A DNA stretch of 64,000 bases from Clostridiaceae bacterium (GTDB lineage: Bacteria > Bacillota > Clostridia > DSM-8532). The position numbers were made by a program, and so were the translations under genes. The stretch covers positions 92,597 through 156,596 of the forward strand of contig JAAYAD010000078.1 in assembly GCA_012719545.1 (NCBI GenBank). Reading direction: 5' to 3'. Below, one piece after another: positions 8,126-17,150 of the stretch (within the stretch, counting starts at the first letter, position 1; the number at the start of each line of letters is the position of its first letter). The notes below the pieces were generated by a model. The model did not search any database. It saw nothing but the letters and a program-made list of their open reading frames with translations, and was not told the origin of the DNA.

Positions 8126-9160
8126 ATGGGAAAAACAACTGAGAACATTAAATTTACAGAACATTTAATATTTATATTATCTGTCATTGCCGTAATGGTT
8201 ATGTGCGTGTGTCTTGGAAGCGTGTCAATACCATTGGCTGAGACTTTCACGGTTATATGGAACAGCATATTCGGGCTTCCCATACCCGAGGGAATGTCTC
8301 AGTCAATAATTTTATTTGTGCGCCTGCCCAGGGTTCTTAGTGTCGCACTTACCGGCGCCTCCTTATCCCTCTGCGGCTGTGCCATGCAGGGTCTTCTTCG
8401 AAATCCCCTGGCAGACGGTTCCACCCTTGGAGTATCCTCCGGAGCTTCCTTAGGAGCCGTTATCGCCATTGCCTTCGGCATAACCATTCCGGGTTTTTCT
8501 CAGGGCGGCACAATGGCGGTTGCAATGCTGTCCGCCTTTCTTTCCCTAATTTTTATTCTTTCAGTTACTTACAGGCTGGACTCTTCTCTTTCCACAAACA
8601 CCATAATACTCATGGGCATTATCTTTACCATGTTTGTAAACAGCATAATAAGTCTTGTTACGGCTATTGCAGGTGAAAAGATAAAGCCCATTGTATTCTG
8701 GACCATGGGTTCCCTCGCAGGAAGCACCTATCTTAACGTCATAGCCCTTTTGGCATCCCTCATTGTATTTGGAACTATTATTCTCATTCATTCAAGGGAG
8801 CTTAATGCTTTTGCCATAGGCGAGGATAATGCAAGGCACGTGGGAGTTAATGTAAAGAAAGTTAAAATGCTTATTCTTATATCGGTTTCAGCACTTGTGG
8901 GGGCCTGTGTATCCGTCGGGGGCAATATTGGATTTGTGGGACTTGTAATTCCACATATGGCAAGGATGATTGTGGGTCCTAACCACAAGCGCCTGCTTTT
9001 CGCATCTTTGTATGGCGGCGCAATATTTCTTATGCTTGCAGACCTTGCCGCACGCACAATCGTAAGCCCTCTGGAGCTTCCCATAGGAGTTGTTACGTCC
9101 TTCATTGGATCTGTAACCTTTGTGTATATATTCTATTTGACAAGAAAGGCAAGTAAATGA
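8126..9160 (+). CDS. btuC: FecCD/BtuC-family ABC transporter permease
   Basis: A 344-residue polytopic membrane protein of the FecCD family with about ten hydrophobic segments. Diagnostic stretches are RLPRVLSVALTGASLSLCG, MQGLLRNPLADGSTLGVSSGA and IGFVGLVIPHMARM. The start has GGAAAG upstream. It forms the channel through which the binding protein delivers its ligand. The stop lies 4 bases before the ATPase start. The 135-base gap from btuF contains no obvious gene or terminator, so the genes are probably co-transcribed under the cobalamin riboswitch. Confidence 0.9.
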   Translation: MGKTTENIKFTEHLIFILSVIAVMVMCVCLGSVSIPLAETFTVIWNSIFGLPIPEGMSQSIILFVRLPRVLSVALTGASLSLCGCAMQGLLRNPLADGSTLGVSSGASLGAVIAIAFGITIPGFSQGGTMAVAMLSAFLSLIFILSVTYRLDSSLSTNTIILMGIIFTMFVNSIISLVTAIAGEKIKPIVFWTMGSLAGSTYLNVIALLASLIVFGTIILIHSRELNAFAIGEDNARHVGVNVKKVKMLILISVSALVGACVSVGGNIGFVGLVIPHMARMIVGPNHKRLLFASLYGGAIFLMLADLAARTIVSPLELPIGVVTSFIGSVTFVYIFYLTRKASK

Positions 9161-9164
9161 AGCC

Positions 9165-9920
9165 ATGCTTGAAGTTAAGAACCTTACCGTAAAATTCGGC
9201 AATTTGACAGCCGCAAAAGACATAAGCTTTTCCGTTAAAGAAAAACAATGGCTCATGGTTGTAGGGCCCAACGGCTCAGGAAAATCAACCATTGTAAACG
9301 CCATTTCTCAGTGCGTTCCATATTCGGGGAAAGTATATTTTGAAGGTACAGATGTTTCAGGCCTTAAGCCGTCACAGCTTGCCAAAAACATAGGTGTCTT
9401 AAGCCAGAACCATTTTATAAGCTATGGCTTTAGTGTGGAGGAAGTGGTTAGTCTTGGCCGTTACGCCTATTCCAGAGGTATTTTTTCAAGCGGCAATGAG
9501 GATTCAGAAAAAATAGACATGGCTCTTAAAATTACCGGAATGGAGTCTTTTCGCAGGCAATCCATATTAACCTTGTCCGGCGGTGAACTTCAGAGAGCCT
9601 TTCTTGCCCAGGTATTCGCCCAGGACCCAAAGCTTCTGATTCTTGACGAACCCACCAATCATCTGGATCTTGTATATCAGAAGCAGATATTTGAGCTTAT
9701 AGCAAATTGGATAAAGGAAGGCAACAGGGCGGTGATTTCTGTTGTACACGACCTTTCACTTGCTATGGCTTACGGAACCCATGCCCTGCTTCTTGACAAA
9801 GGAACCGTTGTATCATCTGGAAAAACCAATGATGTATTAACCGCAGAAAATTTAAAAACCGTATACGCCATGGACGTATACGGTTGGATGCAAAGCTTGC
9901 TTGCACAGTGGAAATTATGA
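9165..9920 (+). CDS. btuD: Corrinoid ABC transporter ATP-binding protein (BtuD-like)
   Basis: ATPase subunit of the importer. Walker A is GPNGSGKST near residue 36, the Q-loop is VLSQNHF, the signature is LSGGELQRA near 137, Walker B is LLILDEPTNHLD near 156 and the switch histidine is VVHD. The length of 251 residues is normal for FepC/BtuD types. It starts 4 bases after btuC. Its end overlaps the end of the convergent serC gene by 6 bases, so no terminator separates the two strands. Confidence 0.9.
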   Translation: MLEVKNLTVKFGNLTAAKDISFSVKEKQWLMVVGPNGSGKSTIVNAISQCVPYSGKVYFEGTDVSGLKPSQLAKNIGVLSQNHFISYGFSVEEVVSLGRYAYSRGIFSSGNEDSEKIDMALKITGMESFRRQSILTLSGGELQRAFLAQVFAQDPKLLILDEPTNHLDLVYQKQIFELIANWIKEGNRAVISVVHDLSLAMAYGTHALLLDKGTVVSSGKTNDVLTAENLKTVYAMDVYGWMQSLLAQWKL

Positions 9921-11000
9921 ATTTTTCTCTTCAAACTCTTTCATGAACTCAACAAGGGCCTTTACACCCTCAATGGGCATTGCATTGTAGATACTTGCCC
10001 TCATACCGCCAACAGTCCTGTATCCTTTCAAGTTTACAAGACCTCTCTCGGCTGCTTCCTTGACAAACTTCTTATCAAGTTCCTCATTTCCTGTTACAAA
10101 GTTCACATTCATAATTGAACGGTCGTATTTTTCAACAGTGCCTTTAAAGAGATTGGAGCTGTCTATGCAGTCATACAGGAGTTTGGCCTTTTCTTCATTA
10201 ATCTTTTGGATGGCCTCTACTCCGCCCTTCTTTTTAATCCATTCAAAGACAAGTCCGCAAATATAAATGCTGTAACAGGGAGGGGTATTGTAAAGGGAAT
10301 TGTTATCTGCATGAATCTTATACTGAAGCATTGTGGGAACCGATTCGTCAATTTCCTGGATGAGATCTTCACGGATAATCACCACAGTAACACCTGCCGG
10401 TCCCATATTCTTCTGTGCCCCGGCATAAATCATGCCAAACTTTGATACGTCATAGACCTCAGAAAGGATGTTGGATGACATATCAGCTACAAGGGGAACA
10501 TTGTCATGACATACTATGTCCTTGTCACGAAGGCGGGTGCCGTAAACGGTGTTGTTGGTTGTAATATGGAAAAAGTCCGCATCTTCGCTTAACATTGATT
10601 TATCTATTTTGGGAACATAGGTGAATTTCTTGTCTTCAGATGAGGCAACAACTTTGGCCGAAAGGAACTTTTTACCCTCTTGATATGCTTTTTTGCCCCA
10701 TACGCCCGCTACCAGATAATCAGCCTTTCCATTCCTTATGAGGTTTAATGGTACCATGGAAAATTGCTGGTGAGCACCGCCCTGGAGGAAAAGCACCTTG
10801 TAGTTGTCAGGGATTCTCATAATCTCACGGAGGTCGCTTATGGCCTTGTTATGTATATCTTCATACCAGGATGAACGATGGCTCATTTCCATAACCGACA
10901 TGCCGGAACCTTTGTAATCAAGCATTTCTTCTGCCGCCTGCCTCAACACTTCCTCAGGAAGAGTTCCGGGGCCTGCTGAAAAATTAAATACTCTTGCCAT
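9915..11000 (-). CDS. serC: Phosphoserine aminotransferase
   Basis: Converts 3-phosphohydroxypyruvate and glutamate to phosphoserine in serine biosynthesis (and acts in vitamin B6 synthesis in some bacteria). MARVFNFSAGPGTLPEEVL is the family start. The PLP-binding lysine is K197 in MIYAGAQKNMGPAG, and HRSSWYEDIH is conserved. The length of 361 residues is standard. GGAGTG precedes the ATG. It is a single gene on the minus strand, convergent with the importer operon. No serA or T-box leader is next to it. Confidence 0.96.
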   Translation of the reverse strand: MARVFNFSAGPGTLPEEVLRQAAEEMLDYKGSGMSVMEMSHRSSWYEDIHNKAISDLREIMRIPDNYKVLFLQGGAHQQFSMVPLNLIRNGKADYLVAGVWGKKAYQEGKKFLSAKVVASSEDKKFTYVPKIDKSMLSEDADFFHITTNNTVYGTRLRDKDIVCHDNVPLVADMSSNILSEVYDVSKFGMIYAGAQKNMGPAGVTVVIIREDLIQEIDESVPTMLQYKIHADNNSLYNTPPCYSIYICGLVFEWIKKKGGVEAIQKINEEKAKLLYDCIDSSNLFKGTVEKYDRSIMNVNFVTGNEELDKKFVKEAAERGLVNLKGYRTVGGMRASIYNAMPIEGVKALVEFMKEFEEKNS

Positions 11001-11183
11001 AATTGGATCACTCCATTCTCCGTATTATTAATACCATATTCAGCCGGAATAAAGGTATTGCCTTAAGTTTGTCATTATTTTAACACTATGCAATGCTAAA
11101 GTCTATAATCATAAAGAATTTTGATATTTACCTAAATGTTAAGGGTAATAAAGCCCCAAAAATATGAGTTCTGACCAATATCA

Positions 11184-11211
11184 AAGAGGCAGGTTTTTGC
11201 CCTGCCCCCTT
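11184..11211 (-). terminator. Hairpin in the serC-neopullulanase gap, possible weak terminator
   Basis: GGCAGG pairs with CCTGCC, extended by AAAG/CTTT with mismatches. The tail is only moderately T-rich. This is the only structure I see in the 333-base gap 11001-11333, and it may end the neopullulanase transcript. Confidence 0.35.
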
Positions 11212-11333
11212 TAATTACATTATTATGATTATACTTACTAAAATATCAGATATTTTGAAGCATTGCATGGTATCAAAAGTTGCATTAATTAACATAGCAT
11301 CAGGAATACCTTGCTGCCTCCTTTTTAGGACAA

Positions 11334-13085
11334 TCAGGCTTTGGCAATGACTGCTCCTCCAAAAGGAGGAAGATTAAGCCTGATGCCGTTTGCTGAACAC
11401 TTGACAGATGTTCCGTTTAACAGATCAACCGCACCTGTTACAAAGCCTTGCAACGGAATATCAATTTCCCTGTGGACATCGCTGTTATTGAGAACCACTG
11501 TAATTTCTTCATTTCCATCGAACCTTTTATATGCGTATGTACCGGTTGCATTATCCTTAAATACGGTTTTCACGCCGCCGGTAAATACATTGATATGCTT
11601 ATTTCTAATCCCGATAATCTTTTTATAGTACTCTAAAACATCTTTTTCTTTTGGGCCGTCATTCCAGATCATTGGCGAGCGGTACTCAACATCCTCAAAT
11701 CCTGTCATTCCCTTTTCGTCGCCGTAGTAGACCGACGGAATGCCCACATAGGTCATCATAAACAGAGCTGCAAGCTTTAAGCGGCGTATGTCTTCCCCGC
11801 AGTAATGCAAAAAGCGCGGAACATCATGGGAGTCAAGCATATTCATCTGTACCAGTGTTATTGGCCTTTTATAGCGCATCAGCATGTAGCCCAGGTTATT
11901 GTCAAAATCATCCACACTCATATCATTGCTGGCAAAGAAGTCCTTGCAAAGGTAAGTGAACCTGTAATTCATGGCTGAGTCAAACTGGTCTCCCATAAGC
12001 CATTGCTCTGCATCCTCCCAGATTTCACCTATAAGGAAGGCATCGGGTTTTTCTTCCCTTACAGCTTTTTTGAAAGCTCTCCAGAAGTCATGGTTAATTT
12101 CGTTGGCAACATCAAGGCGCCATCCGTCTATTCCTGCTTCGCGAATCCAGTAGCGACCCACATCACAGAAATATTTCACAACTTCCGGATTGCCGGTGTT
12201 AAGCTTTGGCATGTTGGGCACATAGGCAAATGCCGCATAATTGGGTTTTTTAGTGTCAACGGGAAAATCTATTTGGTAGAACCAATCTTTATAGGCTGAT
12301 TTTTCCCCCTTCTCCAATACATCCTTAAAGGCAAAGAATTTCCAGCCGCAGTGATTAAAGACGCCGTCAAGGATAACCCTGATACCATTTTTATGGCAGG
12401 TATCGACAAATTCCTTGAAGTCTTCCATGGTCCCGAAGCATGGGTCTATGGAATAATAGTCTATAGTGTCGTATTTATGATATGATTCGGCTGAAAAAAT
12501 GGGATTAAGATATATGCAGTTTACTCCAAGTTCTTTTATGTAATCAATGTTCTCGGTTATGCCTTTTATGGTTCCGCCAAGTCTGTGCCTTGATTCATCT
12601 TTTGTAGCCGTTAATTTGGAGCCGCTTGTTACATTCATCTTTCTTTTTGATGTGGCAAAGCTATCAGGGAAAATCTGGTATAGAATTGCATTTTTTGCCC
12701 ATTGGGGAACATCTGCAATATCTTCTCTGCGAACAAAGGGGAACTGATAATATTCGCCTCTGTTGGCACCAGGTTTATGGGCAAAGATACCTGAATAATA
12801 ATAGTAGTCCTCAACACCGTCTGTAAGCCAGAAATAATAGCAAATCCTGTTTATATCGGTTTCAAAATCGGCTTCAAAATAGTCAAATAGCCTGTCTGAA
12901 GCAACTTTGACCATTTCGACCGATGTCATCTTTACTTTTTGTTCATGATAAAACCTGTCACCATAAAAGAGTACGCACTTTTTAATTTCTCCCTTGGCCG
13001 TTCTGAGTCTTAAACACACTCGCTTTTCATTTAAGGCGAAGGCATAGCTTGAGTCAGGCAAATGAAATACGGCATGCTTGTTCAT
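11334..13085 (-). CDS. Neopullulanase/cyclomaltodextrinase-like glycoside hydrolase (GH13, intracellular)
   Basis: A 583-residue GH13 enzyme with no signal peptide. An N-terminal beta-sandwich of about 120 residues (RVCLRLRTAKGEIKKCVLFYGD) resembles CBM34 of neopullulanases and maltogenic amylases. The barrel has DGVFNH (region I), GWRLDVANE with nucleophile D325, LIGEIWED with acid E354 and DSHD with D421. Such enzymes hydrolyse maltodextrins, cyclodextrins or pullulan inside the cell, which fits import by the MalEFG system next door. ATG 13085 follows GGGAGGA. A promoter and a LacI-type operator lie upstream. The exact specificity cannot be told from sequence. Confidence 0.9.
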   Translation of the reverse strand: MNKHAVFHLPDSSYAFALNEKRVCLRLRTAKGEIKKCVLFYGDRFYHEQKVKMTSVEMVKVASDRLFDYFEADFETDINRICYYFWLTDGVEDYYYYSGIFAHKPGANRGEYYQFPFVRREDIADVPQWAKNAILYQIFPDSFATSKRKMNVTSGSKLTATKDESRHRLGGTIKGITENIDYIKELGVNCIYLNPIFSAESYHKYDTIDYYSIDPCFGTMEDFKEFVDTCHKNGIRVILDGVFNHCGWKFFAFKDVLEKGEKSAYKDWFYQIDFPVDTKKPNYAAFAYVPNMPKLNTGNPEVVKYFCDVGRYWIREAGIDGWRLDVANEINHDFWRAFKKAVREEKPDAFLIGEIWEDAEQWLMGDQFDSAMNYRFTYLCKDFFASNDMSVDDFDNNLGYMLMRYKRPITLVQMNMLDSHDVPRFLHYCGEDIRRLKLAALFMMTYVGIPSVYYGDEKGMTGFEDVEYRSPMIWNDGPKEKDVLEYYKKIIGIRNKHINVFTGGVKTVFKDNATGTYAYKRFDGNEEITVVLNNSDVHREIDIPLQGFVTGAVDLLNGTSVKCSANGIRLNLPPFGGAVIAKA

Positions 13086-13106
13086 TATTCAAAATCCTCC
13101 CTTTAG

Positions 13107-13155
13107 GAAAACGCTTTCTTAACTCTAATATATATCTTTCAGGCAATTTTGTAAA
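13107..13155 (-). promoter_or_regulatory. Promoter and LacI-type operator of neopullulanase gene
   Basis: On the minus strand TTTACA (13150-13155), a 17-base spacer and TATATT (13127-13132) form a promoter. The palindrome GAAAACGCTTTC at 13107-13118 lies a few bases past the -10, so a bound repressor would block initiation or clearance. Confidence 0.7.
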
Positions 13156-13295
13156 CACATATTTTCGTAATATGAAATCAGGGATTTATTATTGGAAAAG
13201 TTATATGTGTCAATATTCGCCCTATGTTTCAGGCATTATGGAAAAATTGAAATCTCAAAAACTGACTTTATTAGAAGCGCATAAAGGAGATAATA

Positions 13296-13365
13296 TTGTA
13301 AAGCCATAAAATCAGTTATAAAATATTATCATCAGATATACGTGATTATTAAAGAAACCGGTTTC
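13296..13365 (+). promoter_or_regulatory. Promoter and perfect palindromic operator of lacI-family gene
   Basis: TTGTAA (13296-13301), 17 bases, then TAAAAT (13319-13324). Downstream is GAAACCGGTTTC (13354-13365), a perfect 12-base palindrome, just ahead of the regulator's ribosome site. This suggests autoregulation. Confidence 0.65.
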
Positions 13366-13380
13366 CTACGAGGTGATATT

Positions 13381-14397
13381 TTGGCAGTTACCATTAAAGA
13401 TGTAGCCAAGAAAGCAGGCGTGTCAATTTCAACCGTATCCAAAGCTATTCATGACAACCCGTCTATCCCTGCCGCCACCAAGCAGAGGATTTTTAATGCC
13501 ATGAAGGAGCTTAACTATTATCCAAATATCATAGCCCGAAGCTTTGCCCAGCAGAGTTCTTACCATATTGGCCTTATTATGAGCCTCAACAGAGAGGACG
13601 CCTTCCTAAATCCCTATATATACGAGATTTTAAGCGGTGCTGAGGAAATTGCAAAAAAGAACGGATACCTTATCACTCTCATCAACATGAGTACTGTAGT
13701 TAATGACTGTAAAGAACTTGAAAGGCTGATAATGCAAAAAAGCGTGGACGGCTTTCTTATCCATCTTGCCGGGTTTGATCCAAAGCTTGTCAAAATATTA
13801 AAAAAGCATAATTTCCCTCTGGTGTATATAGGCCGTCCTTGGTTTGAGTCAAGCGAGTGCTGGGTTGATATTGACAATGCAAGAGCCGGAGAAATTGCCG
13901 CTAAGCATCTTATAGACAGTGGCTGCGAAAGAATTGCCTTTATAGGGGACGGTTTAAACAATTATATTTGCAAGATGAGATATGAAGGATATCAGAAGGC
14001 GCTATTGTCTTCGGGACTTGAGTTAAAAAACGAATACGCCAAAGATATGTCGAATACAAATATTCCTGCTTTGGTTGATGAACTTGCAGCAATGAAGGAA
14101 CCCCCTGATGGGTTAGTCTGCTCAAACAATTTTATAGCCTTTGAGGTTCTGAAATGTCTTAATAAAAAGAAAATACGCGTACCTGAGGATATGGCTCTCA
14201 TAACCTTTGACAATTATCCTTTTGCGCCATACACCGAACCTAAAATGAGCGTGGTTGACATTGATGTTTATGAACTTGGAATCCAGTCGGCAGATATCCT
14301 GATTAAAAAGCTTAAGACACCGGCATTAACAATGCAGTGCAGCCTTTTATCTCCCACGCTGGTTGCAAGAGAATCAACCCGGAAAACGGAAGATTAA
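13381..14397 (+). CDS. LacI-family transcriptional regulator of the maltodextrin cluster
   Basis: The DNA-binding domain VTIKDVAKKAGVSISTVSKAI is followed by the hinge motif NYYPNIIARSFAQ and a periplasmic-binding-like effector domain (GLIMSLN, GLVCSNNFIAFEVLKCL, ALITFDNYPF). The track's ATG adds 13 unsupported residues. A TTG at 13381 follows GAGGTG and gives MAVTIKDV, the normal LacI start, for 338 residues. It stands between the divergent neopullulanase gene and the pullulanase/mal genes, and similar palindromes occur at all these promoters. It is probably a MalR-type repressor relieved by a maltodextrin; the ligand is inferred. Confidence 0.88.
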   Translation: MAVTIKDVAKKAGVSISTVSKAIHDNPSIPAATKQRIFNAMKELNYYPNIIARSFAQQSSYHIGLIMSLNREDAFLNPYIYEILSGAEEIAKKNGYLITLINMSTVVNDCKELERLIMQKSVDGFLIHLAGFDPKLVKILKKHNFPLVYIGRPWFESSECWVDIDNARAGEIAAKHLIDSGCERIAFIGDGLNNYICKMRYEGYQKALLSSGLELKNEYAKDMSNTNIPALVDELAAMKEPPDGLVCSNNFIAFEVLKCLNKKKIRVPEDMALITFDNYPFAPYTEPKMSVVDIDVYELGIQSADILIKKLKTPALTMQCSLLSPTLVARESTRKTED

Positions 14398-14469
14398 CAA
14401 TATTAATTTTGCATTATTCGTACTTTGAGGCCATTCAAGGACAGATCCCTTACCTAAGTTCCCCTTTTC

Positions 14470-16584
14470 CTATTTTTTTGTCTTTTTGCGTTTTTTAAGA
14501 TAATGTGCCCCCAATATTCCTGCAATAGCAGCAACCCCTGCTCCGATTGCGACAAGCAATGCACCTGTTTTGCCGGATGTATCCTTTGCCGTTTCTGCGT
14601 CATATGCCACAATGGCGCTCATAGCAGGTACAATTATTAAATCACCCTGTAAAGTGGCAAGGGTCTCAACTCCTGCCTTATTCCCATCTACAACTATATT
14701 CCATTTGGTTTTAAGAGGAAGGCTTACCTTTTCATCATTGCCTGACGCATTAAAGGCAACCAGGATAGTCTTCCAGTTATCTTTATTGGCATAGTTTTCA
14801 ATTGTGTAGGCTATAAGATGGTCAGGAGTATCTATAAATTTTAACTTGGAAGCAACCTCCTCAGCAGTTTTTATGCGGAAGGCAGGATGTGCTTTTCTTA
14901 ATGCAATAAGGCCCTTATGATATTCAAATACGTCCATGTATTTGCTTTTAAGCTCCCAGTCTATGGCGTTTATATCGTCTGGTGACTTATAGGAATTTTC
15001 ATCCCCTTTCTTTGTTCTCATAAAGTCCGTACCTGAAAGCATAAAGGGAATTCCCTGGGATGTTATTACAATTGCGCTTCCGAGCTTTGTCATGGTTTTA
15101 AGCTCTTCCTCGGATTTACCCTTTGTGGAAGCTATAAGCTTGTCAAAGAATGTAAGATTGTCGTGGGAAGCCACGTAATTGACGCACTGACAGGGAGATA
15201 CGGCAAATGGCATCCTATCGTAATTAACCTGGGAATAATTAATTCCCGGATGGCTTACTGCTCCAACTATTCCGAACTTAACACTTTCCTTTAAATCATA
15301 TTTGCCGCTTATAAATCCGGGTGCCTCTGAATCAAAGACATGCCCCTTTATGCCGTCCCGTATGTTGTCGTTAAATACCGCAATATCCGGCACCTTAGAT
15401 ATATTGGACTTTATGGCCTGTTTGTTTTGGGGAAGGGTTGAAGCTCCGGCTGTCCAGCCCTCGCCATAAAGAAGAATTGACGGGTTCACTTTCTTTAATT
15501 CCCTTGCAATCCCGTTCATGGTATCAATATCGTGTAGACCCATAAGGTCAAATCTGAATCCGTCTATTTTATATTCTTTTGCCCAATATACAACTGAATC
15601 CACAATAAATTTTCTTACCATGAGGCGTTCCGATGCCAGCTCATTACCGCAGGCCGAGCCGTTTGAGAAAGCGCCTGAAGAGGTAATGCGGTAGTAATAG
15701 CCGGGAACTATTTTATTAAAGTCTGAGTCGGCTGACAGAGCCGTATGGTTGTAAACAACATCCATTACAACCCCTATTCCCTGACTCTTGATTGCCTTGA
15801 CCATTTCTTTAAATTCTCGTATCCTTACATCTCCGTTAAAGGGATCCATAGAGTAGGAACCTTCAGGTGCGTTATAATTCTTTGGGTCATAGCCCCAGTT
15901 GAACTGTGGTGTGTCAGGATTTTTCTCATCAACCGAATTAAAATCAAAGGAGGGCAATAGATGGATATGTGTTGCTCCCAGCTCTTTTACATGGGAAAGT
16001 CCTGTAAGAACTCCGCTTTCAGGTGATTTTGTCTTTATCTCTGTAAAGCCAAGATACTTACCCTTGTTTTTAATTCCCGATGAAGGATCTATTGATGTAT
16101 CCCTGATATGCATTTCGTAAATGACTGCATCTGTGGGACTGTCAAGCTTTATATATCCCACTTTTTCCCAGCCCTTGGGATTAGTTGCGGCAAGGTCAAC
16201 AACCATGCCCCTGTTTCCGTTAACCCCAACTGCCTTTGCGTATGGGTCCACTGCTTCATTTGTCTGGCCGTTTACTGTTATCTCATATGTATAGTACACT
16301 CCATTTAAGTCACCTTTGACTTCTGTATACCAGGTTCCTTTTTCTGTACGCACCATATCCACTGTACTTGTGGGTGTTCCTCCATCCCCTTTGTCATAAA
16401 GCTTAAGAATTACTTTTTCAGCAGTGGGAGCCCATAGTCTGAACCTGGTTTCATCCTTTTTGTATACCGCCCCCAGGTCATCCCCGTCATAATAGAAATT
16501 CTCATTAAAATTGTCTGTATTATATATCCTTGCTGTTGATACGTTTATTTCTCCGAAATCTTCCTTTGACAAAACATAAGACAT
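14470..16584 (-). CDS. Type I pullulanase-like GH13 with C-terminal membrane anchor, 5' end damaged
   Basis: Debranching enzyme that cleaves alpha-1,6 links in pullulan and amylopectin. A CBM48-like domain (FRLWAPTAEKVILKLYD) leads into the barrel with the pullulanase signature FNWGYDP (228-234), DVVYNH, GFRFDLMGL with D346, YGEGW with E375 and SHD. The C-terminus has a single hydrophobic segment (GALLVAIGAGVAAIAGILGA) and a basic tail, a membrane anchor. There is no signal peptide, which conflicts with an outside-facing anchor. The frame upstream continues without a start codon as LKEGIDLT, which looks like homologous protein sequence, so this Met may be internal. See the remnant at 16585-16848. 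Confidence 0.85.
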   Translation of the reverse strand: MSYVLSKEDFGEINVSTARIYNTDNFNENFYYDGDDLGAVYKKDETRFRLWAPTAEKVILKLYDKGDGGTPTSTVDMVRTEKGTWYTEVKGDLNGVYYTYEITVNGQTNEAVDPYAKAVGVNGNRGMVVDLAATNPKGWEKVGYIKLDSPTDAVIYEMHIRDTSIDPSSGIKNKGKYLGFTEIKTKSPESGVLTGLSHVKELGATHIHLLPSFDFNSVDEKNPDTPQFNWGYDPKNYNAPEGSYSMDPFNGDVRIREFKEMVKAIKSQGIGVVMDVVYNHTALSADSDFNKIVPGYYYRITSSGAFSNGSACGNELASERLMVRKFIVDSVVYWAKEYKIDGFRFDLMGLHDIDTMNGIARELKKVNPSILLYGEGWTAGASTLPQNKQAIKSNISKVPDIAVFNDNIRDGIKGHVFDSEAPGFISGKYDLKESVKFGIVGAVSHPGINYSQVNYDRMPFAVSPCQCVNYVASHDNLTFFDKLIASTKGKSEEELKTMTKLGSAIVITSQGIPFMLSGTDFMRTKKGDENSYKSPDDINAIDWELKSKYMDVFEYHKGLIALRKAHPAFRIKTAEEVASKLKFIDTPDHLIAYTIENYANKDNWKTILVAFNASGNDEKVSLPLKTKWNIVVDGNKAGVETLATLQGDLIIVPAMSAIVAYDAETAKDTSGKTGALLVAIGAGVAAIAGILGAHYLKKRKKTKK

Positions 16585-16848
16585 AGTAAGGTCAATCCCT
16601 TCTTTAAGTTTATTATAAAGCCCTTTCCATCTGAGCCTCGTATAACCTCGCTAATTCCTATCTCCTTTTTATCACCCAAAGCTTAAAGCCTTCATTGCCT
16701 CCAATATTTAAGCTAGAGTCTGAAGGATAACGCGTATACAATCTTCTCCCGTAAATTCAGCTACCTCTATTTTGGGTTAAAGTGAGGTTTTGCCTAGCTT
16801 TTGAATATGAAATATGCTCAATAGCAGCTTTTCATTTCCCAGCCCTCC
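16585..16848 (-). pseudogene. Decayed N-terminal region of the pullulanase (signal peptide and carbohydrate-binding remnant)
   Basis: A good ribosome site GGAGGG (16843-16848) precedes ATG 16835, but that frame stops after MKSCY. Further on, protein-like pieces appear in different frames: EFTGED at 16741-16758, reminiscent of CBM41 modules; LNIGGNEGFKLWVI; SEVIRGSDGKGFIINLK; then LKEGIDLT fused in frame to the annotated Met. Several frameshifts and at least one deletion would be needed to join them. This fits loss of the exported N-terminus. It is an interpretation from motif reading, not from an alignment. Confidence 0.5.
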
Positions 16849-16886
16849 ATTTGATTTTCCAGGTTCAGTAAATTCAAATTGAATTA

Positions 16887-16913
16887 ATTATATCAGAAAG
16901 CGTAACCGATTGC
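16887..16913 (-). promoter_or_regulatory. Pullulanase -10 element with operator-like palindrome
   Basis: TATAAT (16887-16892, minus strand) is preceded by GCAATCGGTTAC (16902-16913), which differs from the cluster's other palindromes at a few positions. It lies between the -35 and -10 regions. I see no strong -35. Confidence 0.5.
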
Positions 16914-17053
16914 ATATTGCATTCACACAAAAACATTAAAAATTTGAGCAAATCATATTAACCTATTCAACAGACAAACAATTATATGTGCATTTCTTTA
17001 TTCAATTATTACAAATGTTTAATAATTATTTGGCATAATTTATTAAATATGCA

Positions 17054-17109
17054 TTGACAAATTTATACAACGGTATTATATTTAAAGTGTGCCAAGTGCA
17101 AACGCTTGC
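17054..17109 (+). promoter_or_regulatory. malE promoter and LacI/CcpA-type operator
   Basis: TTGACA (17054-17059), 17 bases, TATATT (17077-17082). GCAAACGCTTGC at 17098-17109 lies about 10 bases after the start point. With its flanks (TGCAAACGCTTGCT) it also fits the cre consensus fully, so catabolite control by CcpA is possible as well as local LacI control. Confidence 0.8.
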
Positions 17110-17150
17110 TTGAACAGTAAAATATCAAAGTTATTAAGGAGGAAAATTAA

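Noticed and set aside
8561-9304. Several minus-strand ORFs in the btuC-btuD region
   Set aside because: They are antisense shadows of strongly supported transporter genes, without ribosome sites.
13049-13309. 86-residue plus-strand ORF overlapping the neopullulanase start
   Set aside because: It runs across the neopullulanase promoter and operator, with no ribosome site.
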